A stretch of DNA of 64,000 nt from an uncultured Rhizobiaceae bacterium (GCA_947259295.1 CAMYMG010000112.1:1-64000); one strand, 5' to 3'; positions 54,988-63,480 are shown, counted from the first letter of the stretch. Numbers and translations: made by a program. Notes: generated from the letters alone by a model not told the origin.

Positions 54988-56457
54988 TCAGCGCGCGGCC
55001 TCGAATATGGCATCGCAGTCCAGATGCCGCTCGAGGTGTGCCGCAAGCTCGTCGAGCGCGCGCTCGACCTCGGCGCGGTAGTCGACGGTGCCGCCCTTGA
55101 TGCCAAGTCCCTCGAGATAGGCGGCACGGAAGGCGTCCGACGAGAAGATGCCGTGCATGTAGGTACCGAACACCTTGCCATCGGCTGACATGGCGCCGTC
55201 CTCGACGCCGTTGATCAATGCCGACGGGCGCAGGCAGTCGGCACCGGTGGTGCGGCCGAGATGGATTTCGTAGCCGGCCAGCGGCACGTCGAACTGCAGC
55301 GAGCGGGCGGCGACGTTGCGCACCGTCTTTTCCGGCTCCATGACGGTCTCGATGTCGAGCAGGCCGAGCCCCTCCGCCTCGGTGACGCTGCCCTCGATGC
55401 CATCGGGGTCTCGCACGACGCGGCCAAGCATCTGGTAGCCGCCGCATATGCCGACGACATGGCCGCCGCGCCGCCTATGCTCGGCAAGGTCGCGGTCCCA
55501 GCCGTTCTCGCGAAAGTGCAACAGGTCGCCGATCGTCGACTTCGAGCCGGGGATGACCACCAGCCCGGCGTCGGCCGGCAGCGGCTTGCCCGGCGGCACG
55601 AACACCACCTCGACCTGCGGCTCGGCCTTCAAGGGATCGAGGTCGTCGAAATTGGCGATGCGCGACAGCATCGGCACGGCGATCTTGAGGGCGCGGCCCC
55701 GCCCGGCGGCCAGCCGCTCCAGGATGACCGAATCTTCCGAGGGCAGCAGGGCCGCCGCCTTCAGCCACGGCACGATGCCGAAGGAGCGCCAGCCGGTGAA
55801 GCGTTCGATCGCCTTCAGCCCGTCGTCGAACAACGAGACGTCGCCGCGGAACTTGTTGATGATGTAGCCGGCGATCATTTTTCGGTCGTCTTCCGGCAGG
55901 ATGAGATGCGTGCCGGCGATCGATGCGATGACGCCGCCGCGATCTATGTCGCCGACCAGCACCACCGGCACGTTGGCGCGGGTGGCAAAGCCCATATTGG
56001 CGATGTCGCGCGGACGCAGGTTGATTTCGGCCGGCGAGCCGGCGCCTTCGACGATGACGAGGTCCGCACCCTCGCCCACCTTCGTCCACGAATCGAGAAC
56101 GGCATCCATCAGCTTCGGCTTCAGGAGCTGGTAGTCGCGCGCCCGCGCCTCGCCGAAAACCCTGCCCTGCACGACGACCTGGCTGCCGATGTCGCTCTGC
56201 GGCTTCAAGAGCACCGGGTTCATGTGGATCGACGGCGCCGCCCCGCAGGCGATGGCCTGCAACCACTGCGCTCGTCCGATCTCGCCGCCGCCGGTCTCGC
56301 CCGGAATGTCGGCGACGGCGGCGTTGTTCGACATGTTCTGCGGCTTGAACGGCCTAACCACCATCCCGCGCTTTCTGGCGGCACGACAGAGCCCGGCGAC
56401 CAGCACGGTCTTGCCGACATCCGAGCCGGTGCCCTGGAGCATGATCGCCCGTGCCAT
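54988..56457 (-). CDS. cobQ: Cobyric acid synthase
   Basis: A 489-aa glutamine-dependent amidase that amidates four side chains of adenosylcobyrinic acid diamide in B12 synthesis. The N-terminal P-loop-type domain is MLQGTGSDVGKTVLVAGLCR. The C-terminal class I glutaminase has the nucleophile Cys in GICGGYQMLG and His in GTYMHGIFSSD. The ATG at 56457 shares a base with the stop of the upstream cupin gene (TGATG), so translation is coupled to a gene not normally seen in cob operons. No other cob gene is in the window. Confidence 0.95.
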   Translation of the reverse strand: MARAIMLQGTGSDVGKTVLVAGLCRAARKRGMVVRPFKPQNMSNNAAVADIPGETGGGEIGRAQWLQAIACGAAPSIHMNPVLLKPQSDIGSQVVVQGRVFGEARARDYQLLKPKLMDAVLDSWTKVGEGADLVIVEGAGSPAEINLRPRDIANMGFATRANVPVVLVGDIDRGGVIASIAGTHLILPEDDRKMIAGYIINKFRGDVSLFDDGLKAIERFTGWRSFGIVPWLKAAALLPSEDSVILERLAAGRGRALKIAVPMLSRIANFDDLDPLKAEPQVEVVFVPPGKPLPADAGLVVIPGSKSTIGDLLHFRENGWDRDLAEHRRRGGHVVGICGGYQMLGRVVRDPDGIEGSVTEAEGLGLLDIETVMEPEKTVRNVAARSLQFDVPLAGYEIHLGRTTGADCLRPSALINGVEDGAMSADGKVFGTYMHGIFSSDAFRAAYLEGLGIKGGTVDYRAEVERALDELAAHLERHLDCDAIFEAAR

Positions 56458-57071
56458 CAGGTCAGTTCCCTGCCGACCGTACCCGTGACGGTGGAACGTG
56501 CCGCAAGCGGCCCGCCGCGCCACAGGTAGAGCGCCAGCATCGGCTCCGCGCCGGTGCGCATGGCGTGGTTCATGTCGGAGGTGTGGTGGATGATCTCGCC
56601 GGCCTCGCGCCGGCGATAGCCGCCCTCACCCATCCGCCACTCGGTGCCGCCGGTCAGCGGAATGTAGATCTCCTCGGCGACATGGTGATGGTCGGGATAG
56701 GCGATGTTTGGCCCAAGGATCAGGAAGCCGCCGGCCATCTTGCGGTTCTCGAAATGGCCGCGGGTGCCGAAGACTTCAAGCCAGCCGTAATTGTCGATGA
56801 ACCGCTTGCCGAAATCGACGCTCGTATAAGTCTGTCCCCAGCGGAAATCATGGCAGCGGTCGTCTAGGAAACGCGCAAGCGGTGCTGCCTCCGCCCCCGC
56901 AATGCGGGCGGCCCGGGAGAGATGGCTCAGGCAAGGCAGACCCGACGGTTCCAGCCGGCGCGGACGCATCGACCAGTCGACGCCGTCGATGAAGCCGCGA
57001 AGCGGCTGCTGGTCGAAGCGGCCAAGGAACGATTTGAAGCCCGAAAGCAGTTCGTCGAATACGGTGGTCAC
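56457..57071 (-). CDS. DMSP lyase-like cupin protein
   Basis: A 204-aa protein with a C-terminal cupin related to the dimethylsulfoniopropionate lyase (DddL/Q/W-type) family. The metal-site run YPDHHHVAEEIY gives H128, H130 and E134; the second cupin motif supplies H169 (DMNHAM). YLWRGG near the end is also family-like. DMSP lyases release dimethyl sulfide and acrylate, but many terrestrial relatives act on unknown compounds, so the substrate is open. The start is a GTG at 57071 with AGGG 7 nt upstream. It overlaps cobQ and is divergent from an acyl-CoA dehydrogenase. Confidence 0.75.
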   Translation of the reverse strand: MTTVFDELLSGFKSFLGRFDQQPLRGFIDGVDWSMRPRRLEPSGLPCLSHLSRAARIAGAEAAPLARFLDDRCHDFRWGQTYTSVDFGKRFIDNYGWLEVFGTRGHFENRKMAGGFLILGPNIAYPDHHHVAEEIYIPLTGGTEWRMGEGGYRRREAGEIIHHTSDMNHAMRTGAEPMLALYLWRGGPLAARSTVTGTVGRELT

Positions 57072-57186
57072 CTGTCATCCCTGAAGCTGGCGGCGCGAAC
57101 GGGCCGGCGGCGCGCGGTATGGTTGCGCGGGCGCATCATTGGTCTAGATTGACCGGCACGCATAGGCAAAAATGCGGGAGGACGCG

Positions 57187-58353
57187 ATGGATGCCGTGGC
57201 TGAAATCCCAGCCGGCCAGTTCGAGCTCAACGAGGACCAGCGCGCCATCCAGTCGATGGCCGAAGGCTTTGCCGACGAGCGCGTCGCGCCGCATGCGCTC
57301 GACTGGGACCGCAACCGGCATTTCCCCGCCGACGTGATCCGCGAAACCGGGCCGCTCGGCTTCGGCGGCATCTATGTCGGCGAGGAAGGTGGCGGCTCGG
57401 GCCTCGGACGGCTGGACGCTGTGCTGATCTTCGAAGCACTGTCGCGCGCCTGCCCGGGCTTCGCCTCCTTCATCTCGATCCACAACATGACCGCCTGGAT
57501 GGTCGATTCCTTCGGCGATTACGAGCAGCGCAGGCGGCTCCTTCCGAAGATGGCGTCGATGGAGTGGCTGGGCAGCTACTGCCTGACCGAGCCCGGCTCC
57601 GGCTCCGATGCCGCTGCGCTGAAGACCCGCGCCGTGCGCGACGGCGACCACTATGTGGTCAACGGCGCCAAGCAGTTCATCTCTGGCGCCGGCGACAGCG
57701 ATGTCTACGTGACCATGGTGCGCACCGGCGGCGACGGTCCGAAGGGCATCTCGACGCTTGTCGTGCCAAAGGACGCGCCCGGCCTGTCCTTCGGCGCGCT
57801 CGAGCACAAGATGGGCTGGAACATGCAGGCGACGCGCCAGGTGATCTTCACCGACTGTCGCGTGCCGGCCGAAAACCTGCTGTCGGCGGAGGGCGACGGT
57901 TTCCGCATCGCCATGGCCGGGCTAGACGGCGGCCGGCTGAACATCGCCGCCTGTTCGCTGGGCGGCGCGCAGGCAGCGCTCGACAAGACGCTGGCCTACA
58001 TGGCCGAGCGCAAGGCATTCGGGCAATCAATCGACCAGTTCCAGGCGCTGCAGTTCAGGCTGGCCGACATGGAGACCGAATTGCAGGCGGCGCGCATCTT
58101 CCTCTATGCCGCGGCAACCAGGCTCGACCGCAAGGCGCACGACGCGGGCAAGTGGTCGGCCATGGCCAAGCGCTTCGTCACCGACACCGGCTTCAGGGTA
58201 GCCAACGAAGCGCTGCAACTGCACGGCGGCTACGGCTATCTGCACGATTACGGCATCGAGAAACTGGTCCGCGACCTGCGCGTGCACCAGATACTCGAGG
58301 GCACCAACGAAATCATGCGGGTGATCGTCGCCCGTGCACTGATCGGGCGGTGA
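57187..58353 (+). CDS. Acyl-CoA dehydrogenase, isobutyryl-CoA type
   Basis: A 388-aa FAD enzyme. ACAD signatures are GSYCLTEPGSGSDAAALKT and FGQSIDQFQALQFRLADM; the C-terminal QLHGGYGYL and RDLRVHQILEGTNEIMR contain the FAD contacts. The catalytic Glu is expected in that last segment (EGTNEI). The neighbour downstream, mmsB, acts two steps later in valine breakdown, so isobutyryl-CoA is the likely substrate. The ATG at 57187 has GGGAGG about 6 nt upstream, preferred to an ATG five codons earlier. Confidence 0.88.
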   Translation: MDAVAEIPAGQFELNEDQRAIQSMAEGFADERVAPHALDWDRNRHFPADVIRETGPLGFGGIYVGEEGGGSGLGRLDAVLIFEALSRACPGFASFISIHNMTAWMVDSFGDYEQRRRLLPKMASMEWLGSYCLTEPGSGSDAAALKTRAVRDGDHYVVNGAKQFISGAGDSDVYVTMVRTGGDGPKGISTLVVPKDAPGLSFGALEHKMGWNMQATRQVIFTDCRVPAENLLSAEGDGFRIAMAGLDGGRLNIAACSLGGAQAALDKTLAYMAERKAFGQSIDQFQALQFRLADMETELQAARIFLYAAATRLDRKAHDAGKWSAMAKRFVTDTGFRVANEALQLHGGYGYLHDYGIEKLVRDLRVHQILEGTNEIMRVIVARALIGR

Positions 58354-58466
58354 ATGGTGAATAGTGAATGGAAAAATGGTGAATGGAACTGGGGAGTTTC
58401 GATAAGCTGACCTCTCCCAGGTACCATTCACTATTCACTATTCACCATTCACCTTCCACCATTCAC
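58351..58466. repeat. Palindromic array of TGAATGG/TGAATAG heptamers
   Basis: The left arm (58351-58386) runs TGAATGG, TGAATAG, TGAATGG, then AAAAA and TGGTGAATGG. The right arm (58424-58466) is the reverse complement pattern: CCATTCACTATTCACTATTC and further CACCATTCAC units. The arms can fold into a stem of about 20-25 bp or more, with a loop of about 37 nt. The left arm begins at the stop codon of the acyl-CoA dehydrogenase. It fills the gap before mmsB. Confidence 0.85.
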
Positions 58467-58490
58467 TCCTTGCCCCTTCCGGAGGACTAC

Positions 58491-59375
58491 ATGACCACCA
58501 TCGCCTTCATCGGCCTCGGCAACATGGGCAACCCGATGGCTGCCAACCTCGTCAAGGCCGGCCATTCGGTGCAGGGTTTCGACCTGCAGCCGGAGAACCT
58601 GTCGATCGCCAGGGACAATGGCGTGGTCGCGGAGGCCGATGTCGCCGCCGCTGTGAAAGGCGCCGAGGTGGTCATCACCATGCTGCCGGCCGGCAAGCAT
58701 GTGCTGTCGGTGCATTCGGAAATCGTGACCGCCGCCGCCAAGGGCACGCTGATCATCGACTGCTCGACCATCGATGTCGACTCGGCACGCCGGGCGCACG
58801 ACATTGCGGCCGAACACGGCATGCTGTCGATCGACGCGCCCGTGTCCGGCGGCACCGGCGGCGCTACCGCCGGCACGCTGACCTTCATGGCCGGCGGCTC
58901 GGACGAGGCTTTCACCAAGGCCGAGCCCATCCTGAAGCCGATGGCCGGCAAGATCGTGCATTGCGGTGCGGCGGGTTCGGGCCAGGCGGCCAAGATCTGC
59001 AACAACATGATCCTCGGCATTTCGATGATCGGCGTTGCCGAAGCCTTCGTGCTCGCCGAAAAGCTCGGCCTGTCCGACCAGGCGCTGTTCGACGTTGCTT
59101 CCACCTCGTCCGGACAGTGCTGGTCTTTGACGACCTATTGTCCGGTCCCCGGTCCCGTTCCCACGTCGCCCGCCAACCGGGAATATCGTCCCGGATTCGC
59201 CGCCGCCCTGATGCTGAAGGATCTCGACCTGTCGCAGGACGCCGCGAAATCGGCTGGTGCTTTTACACCGCTGGGCAAGCATGCTGCCGAGCTTTACGGC
59301 ACCTTCAACGAAGGCGGCCACGGGCACGAGGACTTTTCCGCCATCATCCGCTATCTGCGCGATCACGCTGCGTAA
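58491..59375 (+). CDS. mmsB: 3-hydroxyisobutyrate dehydrogenase
   Basis: A 294-aa beta-hydroxyacid dehydrogenase. The Rossmann motif is FIGLGNMGNPMA, the substrate motif DAPVSGGTGGATAGTL, and the catalytic Lys region GSGQAAKICNNMIL. It oxidises 3-hydroxyisobutyrate to methylmalonate semialdehyde in valine degradation. GGAGG lies 6-10 nt before the ATG. It follows the isobutyryl-CoA dehydrogenase-like gene, with the palindromic repeat between them. Confidence 0.93.
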   Translation: MTTIAFIGLGNMGNPMAANLVKAGHSVQGFDLQPENLSIARDNGVVAEADVAAAVKGAEVVITMLPAGKHVLSVHSEIVTAAAKGTLIIDCSTIDVDSARRAHDIAAEHGMLSIDAPVSGGTGGATAGTLTFMAGGSDEAFTKAEPILKPMAGKIVHCGAAGSGQAAKICNNMILGISMIGVAEAFVLAEKLGLSDQALFDVASTSSGQCWSLTTYCPVPGPVPTSPANREYRPGFAAALMLKDLDLSQDAAKSAGAFTPLGKHAAELYGTFNEGGHGHEDFSAIIRYLRDHAA

Positions 59376-59484
59376 ACTTCTGTTTCGCAAATATTTTCGG
59401 CGTCAGGCAAGAAAAGTCGCAAATTTAGGTTTGCTTAAGCTCCTGATAACCGCGCGGTAACGATGTCCCTATAGAACGGACTGC

Positions 59485-59539
59485 GAGGCGGTCATCGCAT
59501 CCGCCTCAACGCTCCGGATCAGGTCTCGCGTACCGGAGC
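59485..59539. other. Two consecutive 7-bp hairpins in the mmsB 3' region
   Basis: GAGGCGG (59485-59491) pairs with CCGCCTC (59501-59507), and GCTCCGG (59511-59517) pairs with CCGGAGC (59533-59539). Both stems are perfect. They lie in the 250-bp region 59376-59625 that has no gene. A 10-bp palindrome ACCGCGCGGT lies upstream at 59448-59457. The structure could be a small RNA or a transcription end. Confidence 0.4.
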
Positions 59540-59625
59540 CGTTACCACCGCAGTGTAGTGTAGCAGTGGGCCATGCGTATCTGTGGCAAAGCCGTGTTCC
59601 TGTCCGGAGCGCGGTTTTTGCCGTA

Positions 59626-59985
59626 TCAGCCCTTCATGGAAAGCCGCCTGAAATTCGCCCGCACGCGCAGGCTGGCAGGCTTGAGCGCCGCGTTCATCGA
59701 CCGCTCCGCCGCGACGCCGTTCAGCATCGACGGCGTCTTGCCCGAAAGGAGTTCCGGCCAGAACTGCACCATCGATCCGACCAGCGACATCTGCGCAGCG
59801 AATACGCCATCGGCCATGGCCTTGGTCTTCTCCGATACCGCGCGTTCGGTCTCGCTACCCGACGTCCGTCCGCTGCTTGCGTCGGCTGCCATCAGCGGCA
59901 GCCGCATCAATGCCACCATCGGCGCCAGCATGAGGTCTCCGGCAATCGACCCCGATCGCCGTGCAGTCTTGCGTTGCTTTGTCAT
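59626..59985 (-). CDS. Hypothetical protein, small, phasin-like length
   Basis: A 119-aa protein of no recognised family. It is basic at both ends and helical in the middle (LAPMVALMRLPLMAADA; KAMADGVFAAQMSLVGSMVQFW). A short hydrophobic stretch is present but is not a clear membrane segment. The start at 59985 (MTKQRKTARRSGS) is chosen because the upstream frame to 60165 is Arg/Ser-rich and overlaps the aminotransferase gene. It lies 157 bp downstream of the aminotransferase on the same strand. Confidence 0.6.
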   Translation of the reverse strand: MTKQRKTARRSGSIAGDLMLAPMVALMRLPLMAADASSGRTSGSETERAVSEKTKAMADGVFAAQMSLVGSMVQFWPELLSGKTPSMLNGVAAERSMNAALKPASLRVRANFRRLSMKG

Positions 59986-60142
59986 GTGGACCCGACCCCT
60001 GATGCGCGCCGGACTTCCGGCGTGCGCGACTATACGCGGTTCCGTCGCGATTCGTTCCCCCACGACGGTCGCACCCGAGCCACTATTCGACCGGGTGAGG
60101 CTTTTAGGCCGCACCCGTTCGTCCGTGCACGGCCCGATACCG

Positions 60143-61516
60143 CTAGCGCAGTTCCGCTTGGGCAAGGTCCAGCGCCTTGAGCAGGCGGGCGCAGGCGATA
60201 TCGATGGTTTCGCGCGTCCAGATCAACGGCGGCGACATGATCATCGTGTCGCCGGTTGCCCGAAGCATCAGCCCGTTGGCGATCGCGTGGTCGCGCACCA
60301 CGATGGCCGCGCGTCCGGCGGGCAGGAAGCGTTCGCGCGTCTCCTTGTCCCTGACCAGTTCGACGGCACCCATCATGCCCAGCGCGCGCGTCTCGCCGAC
60401 CAGCGGGTGGCCGGCAATCCGCTCCGCCAGCGCCTTGGCGAAATAGGGCCCGGTATCGGTCCGCACCCGTTCGATGAGCCCTTCCCGTTCGATGATCTCG
60501 AGGTTCTTCAGCGCCACGGCACAGCAGACCGGATGCCCCGAATAGGTGTAGCCGTGATAGAACTCGCCACCCTTTTCGACCAGCGTCTTGGCGATGCGGT
60601 CGCCAACAAGCAGCGCCGACAGAGGCAGGTAGCCGGAGGTCAGCGCCTTGGCGGTTGTGATCGTGTCCGGCTCGATGCCGAAGGTCTGCGCCGCGAACCA
60701 CTCGCCTGTCCGTCCATAGCCGGTGATGACCTCGTCGAGCATCAAGAGCACGTCGTGTTTGCGGCAGATGCGCTGCACTTCCGGCCAGTAGCTTGCCGGC
60801 GGGATCTTGACGCCGCCCGCTCCCATGATCGGCTCGCCGATGAAGGCCGCGACCTTGTCGGCGCCGGCTTCCAGGATGGCATCCTCGACGGCCTTGGCCG
60901 CGCGCAGCCCGAAATCGTGCTCGCTCTCGCCGGACTCGGCAAGTTCGAAGGCATATGGCATCATCACATGCACGATGTTGGGCACCGCGCCGCCGAGCTG
61001 GTTGTGCATGCCCTCCATGCCGCCGAGCGAGGTGCCAGCGACGGTCGAGCCGTGATAGGCCATCTTGCGCGAGATGATGCGGTTCTTCTCCGGCTTGCCT
61101 TCGAGCGCCCAGAAATGCCGGACGAGCCGCAGCGCCGTATCGTTGCTTTCTGATCCCGACGAGCCGAAAAACACCTGGTTGATGCGCTTGGGTGCGATCT
61201 CGGCGAGTTTTTGGGCAAGCAGCACCGCCGGCCCGGTCGCCGTCTTGAAGAAGGAATTGTAGTAGGGAAGCTCCTTCATCTGCTCGGCCGCCACATCGGC
61301 CAGTTCGTCGCGGCCGTAGCCGATGCTGACACACCAGAGCCCTGCCATGCCGTCGAGCAGCTCGTTGCCCTCGCTGTCGTAGATGAATGGTCCCTTGGCG
61401 CCGACGATCATGCGCGATCCGCTCTGCCGCATCTCGCGGTGGTCGGTGAAGGGGTGGAGATGGTGCGAGGCGTCGATCGCCTGCAGCTGCTTCAGCGAAT
61501 AGTTCTTGTAGGTCAC
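60143..61516 (-). CDS. Class III aminotransferase (omega-amino acid type)
   Basis: A 457-aa PLP enzyme. The catalytic Lys lies in TTAKALTSGYLPLSALLV, and LLMLDEVITGYGRTG carries the cofactor Asp. FGSSGSESNDTALRLVRHFW and EPIMGAGGVKIPP are typical of the beta-alanine/putrescine-pyruvate aminotransferase branch. The amino donor is not certain; polyamine, beta-alanine and GABA are candidates. The start is a GTG at 61516 with GGAGGG about 10 nt upstream. It has no operon partner apart from the small gene downstream. Confidence 0.88.
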   Translation of the reverse strand: MTYKNYSLKQLQAIDASHHLHPFTDHREMRQSGSRMIVGAKGPFIYDSEGNELLDGMAGLWCVSIGYGRDELADVAAEQMKELPYYNSFFKTATGPAVLLAQKLAEIAPKRINQVFFGSSGSESNDTALRLVRHFWALEGKPEKNRIISRKMAYHGSTVAGTSLGGMEGMHNQLGGAVPNIVHVMMPYAFELAESGESEHDFGLRAAKAVEDAILEAGADKVAAFIGEPIMGAGGVKIPPASYWPEVQRICRKHDVLLMLDEVITGYGRTGEWFAAQTFGIEPDTITTAKALTSGYLPLSALLVGDRIAKTLVEKGGEFYHGYTYSGHPVCCAVALKNLEIIEREGLIERVRTDTGPYFAKALAERIAGHPLVGETRALGMMGAVELVRDKETRERFLPAGRAAIVVRDHAIANGLMLRATGDTMIMSPPLIWTRETIDIACARLLKALDLAQAELR

Positions 61517-61564
61517 GGGCTTGCGGCCCTCCGTTGAATCAAACCGGCAGCGCCGGGGCGGGAT

Positions 61565-61690
61565 TCAGCGGAGCGAGGGCGGCGAATAGCCGATGCGCGC
61601 GCACAGCCGCAGCATCTCGGCATGCAGCGTCCGCCGCGATGGCGTCGTGGCGCTTGCGTGCGTGGTGATCTGCATGATCGTGCGGGCCAT
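61565..61690 (-). CDS. Possible small protein, 41 aa
   Basis: A 41-codon frame, MARTIMQITT through RIGYSPPSLR. Almost every codon ends in G or C, as in the neighbouring real genes. No Shine-Dalgarno is visible before the ATG at 61690. It sits between the MFS gene and the aminotransferase on the same strand, 56 bp after the MFS stop. No family is recognised; it may be a real small gene or a chance frame. Confidence 0.4.
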   Translation of the reverse strand: MARTIMQITTHASATTPSRRTLHAEMLRLCARIGYSPPSLR

Positions 61691-61746
61691 GGCAGAAGTG
61701 TAGTCGAGTGCCACGCCGCCTATCAAGTGGCGGCGAGCGGCAAAGT

Positions 61747-62931
61747 TCAACGCGCCCGGTGCCATCGGACTAGGCTGCGGTAAATCGCGAAGATCACCAG
61801 TACGGCGCTCAGCGCGGCGATGACGGCAGGCAGGCCCGGCGCCCCGAAATGCTGCATGGTGAAACCCGAACCGGGCGGCCCGATGATGCCGCCGACGCCC
61901 CACATCAGGCCGAAGGCGGCGTTGCCGGCGACCAGCGCCTGGCCGCGGAAGCGGTTGCCGAGTTCGATCAGCGCCATCGTATAGACGCCGTAGCCGACGC
62001 CCCCGACGACCAGCAACACAGGCCAGACGCCCATATTGGTGATCACGAAGGGCAGCATCAGGGCGCAGATCATGTTGAGGGTTGCACAGGCGACAATCAT
62101 GGCGCGCGCGCCGAAGCGCTCGGCGAGCAGGCCGAGCGGTATCTGCAGGAAGATGTTGCCGAGCGACATGACCGAGATAAGCGCCGCCAGCGTCGGCTGC
62201 GGCAGGCCGTAGGCGGTGCCGAACACGGGCAGCAGCGAGTAGACGCTTTGCTGCGTCGCGGCCGACACGGTGACGGCGACGAGCAGCGCCGGCGCCAGCG
62301 TCCAGAAACTCCAGAAGCTCAGGGCACGCTCGCCGTCATCCTCGAAGCCGGCAAGGTTGCTGGTCGTCGCAAACAGCATGACGGCGCATGCGGTGAAGCC
62401 GACCATGCCGACGAGCAAGGGCGGCCAGCCATGGCTGCCGACCAGGGCCAGCGTCAGCGGTCCGGCGGCATAGCCGGCGCCGGTGACCGCGTTGAAAATG
62501 CCCATGATGCGCCCGCGCCGCCTTTCGGGCGCCAAAGCAATCATCCAGACCTCGCCCAGGATGTAGAGCGGGTTGATGGCGACGCCGATCAGGAAGCGTA
62601 TCGGAAACCACGCGATGTCGTTCTGCAGCAGTCCGACGAGACCGAAGAGCACGGCAGCCGCGAGCGCGCTGAAGACGGCGAGCCCCCTCGCCCCGAAGCG
62701 TGCGACCAGAGCCGGCACGAAGATCGACGAGGCGATCAGGCCGAGCGGCGTCATCGCGGCGGAGAGGCCGATATAGGAAGGCGACATGCCCTGCCGCTGC
62801 ATCAGGAAGGTGAAGAGCGGGTAGCTCAGCCCCTGCGCCACCGCGAACGCGCAAACGCTTGCCGTGATGCCGACGAGCGCGGCGCGCGGCATTGGCGGTT
62901 CGGGCGAATCGGTAGCGACGGTCAACGACAT
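61747..62931 (-). CDS. MFS transporter
   Basis: A 394-aa membrane protein with about 12 helices. It has the YajR/YcaD-like pattern, including the early FAVAQGLSYPLFTFLMQRQG, the motif-A-like LVARFGARGLAVFS, and LGEVWMIALAPERRRGRIMG in the cytoplasmic loop. The substrate is unknown; the last pattern is typical of the UMF1/YcaD group. It is the upstream member of the minus-strand run that contains the 41-aa frame and the aminotransferase. Confidence 0.85.
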   Translation of the reverse strand: MSLTVATDSPEPPMPRAALVGITASVCAFAVAQGLSYPLFTFLMQRQGMSPSYIGLSAAMTPLGLIASSIFVPALVARFGARGLAVFSALAAAVLFGLVGLLQNDIAWFPIRFLIGVAINPLYILGEVWMIALAPERRRGRIMGIFNAVTGAGYAAGPLTLALVGSHGWPPLLVGMVGFTACAVMLFATTSNLAGFEDDGERALSFWSFWTLAPALLVAVTVSAATQQSVYSLLPVFGTAYGLPQPTLAALISVMSLGNIFLQIPLGLLAERFGARAMIVACATLNMICALMLPFVITNMGVWPVLLVVGGVGYGVYTMALIELGNRFRGQALVAGNAAFGLMWGVGGIIGPPGSGFTMQHFGAPGLPAVIAALSAVLVIFAIYRSLVRWHRAR

Positions 62932-63226
62932 GGATTGCCGCTAGCACGGCTTTCGTCACATCCGCATCCACGCTGCGGCGTCGAAGTCGCTGAAAGAACA
63001 TCGGATCGACAAAATGCCTCCGGTGTCATGATGCGGCCGCCTCCATCCCGCTCCCCGTCCGGTCAATTACCCGCCATTCGAGCAAATGCCCGATTTCGAG
63101 GCTTTGTGTTGGTTTTCAGGACAGTGGTGCGGATACACAGGCGAAAAACACGCAACATCGGTCGGTTACAATCGATCCCTAAGTCACCCTCGGCTGGTTG
63201 CACGGTCATTATGTGAGGGAAGTGAA
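62932..63226. other. 295-bp region without a recognised gene
   Basis: The gap holds the divergent promoters of the MFS gene (minus) and the small protein gene (plus). I see a TTACAAT element near 63164 that could be a -10 box for the plus strand, but no convincing -35. No RNA gene or repeat is visible. Confidence 0.4.
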
Positions 63227-63385
63227 ATGGAACAGTCATGGACGTTCGACAAATACGACATGCCGTCGGGCGACCTCGAATTCTGGGCGATCCGGCGCGG
63301 CATGGTTCCGAGCCGGAGCACCGGGATTTGGCGCGTGAGGCATCGGGCAGGTCAGTTCCTGCGCAAGCTGCGCGGTGAGGCCTGA
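63227..63385 (+). CDS. Small hypothetical protein, 52 aa
   Basis: A 52-residue basic protein, MEQSWTFDKYDMPSGDLEFW followed by an Arg-rich tail (RRGMVPSRSTGIW and RHRAGQFLRKLRGEA). The ATG at 63227 is preceded by GAGGGA about 7 nt upstream, which is good support. A palindrome and a strong terminator follow, so it looks like an independent transcription unit. No family is recognised. The upstream in-frame extension to 63086 is not supported. Confidence 0.65.
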   Translation: MEQSWTFDKYDMPSGDLEFWAIRRGMVPSRSTGIWRVRHRAGQFLRKLRGEA

Positions 63386-63416
63386 TGCATTGCCCGGTGG
63401 TCGCACCTGGCACAAA

Positions 63417-63432
63417 GTCGGTTGAAACCGAC
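63417..63432. repeat. 16-bp palindrome GTCGGTT-GA-AACCGAC
   Basis: Two perfect 7-bp arms flank GA, 31 bp after the small gene's stop codon and 14 bp before the terminator stem. It may be a protein-binding site or the first of two hairpins in the transcript. Confidence 0.5.
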
Positions 63433-63445
63433 GCAAACTACCGGA

Positions 63446-63480
63446 CGGGCGCCGGCCGCAAGGCCTGAGGCGCCCGTTTT
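63446..63480 (+). terminator. Intrinsic terminator after the small 52-aa gene
   Basis: CGGGCGCC (63446-63453) pairs with GGCGCCCG (63469-63476), followed by TTTTGCTT. This 8-bp GC stem with a T-run ends the small transcription unit. Confidence 0.8.

Noticed and set aside
58351-58466. CRISPR array
   Set aside because: Repeat units are 7-10 bp with no spacers of equal length, and they are arranged as inverted arms.
59431-59475. TTGCTT and TATAGA as a promoter pair downstream of mmsB
   Set aside because: Spacing is 33 bp, too long for a sigma-70 type promoter.
61849-63216. Plus-strand frame of 455 codons opposite the MFS gene
   Set aside because: Composition is Gln/Arg/Glu/Asp-rich and crosses an intergenic region; it is the complement of a hydrophobic transporter.
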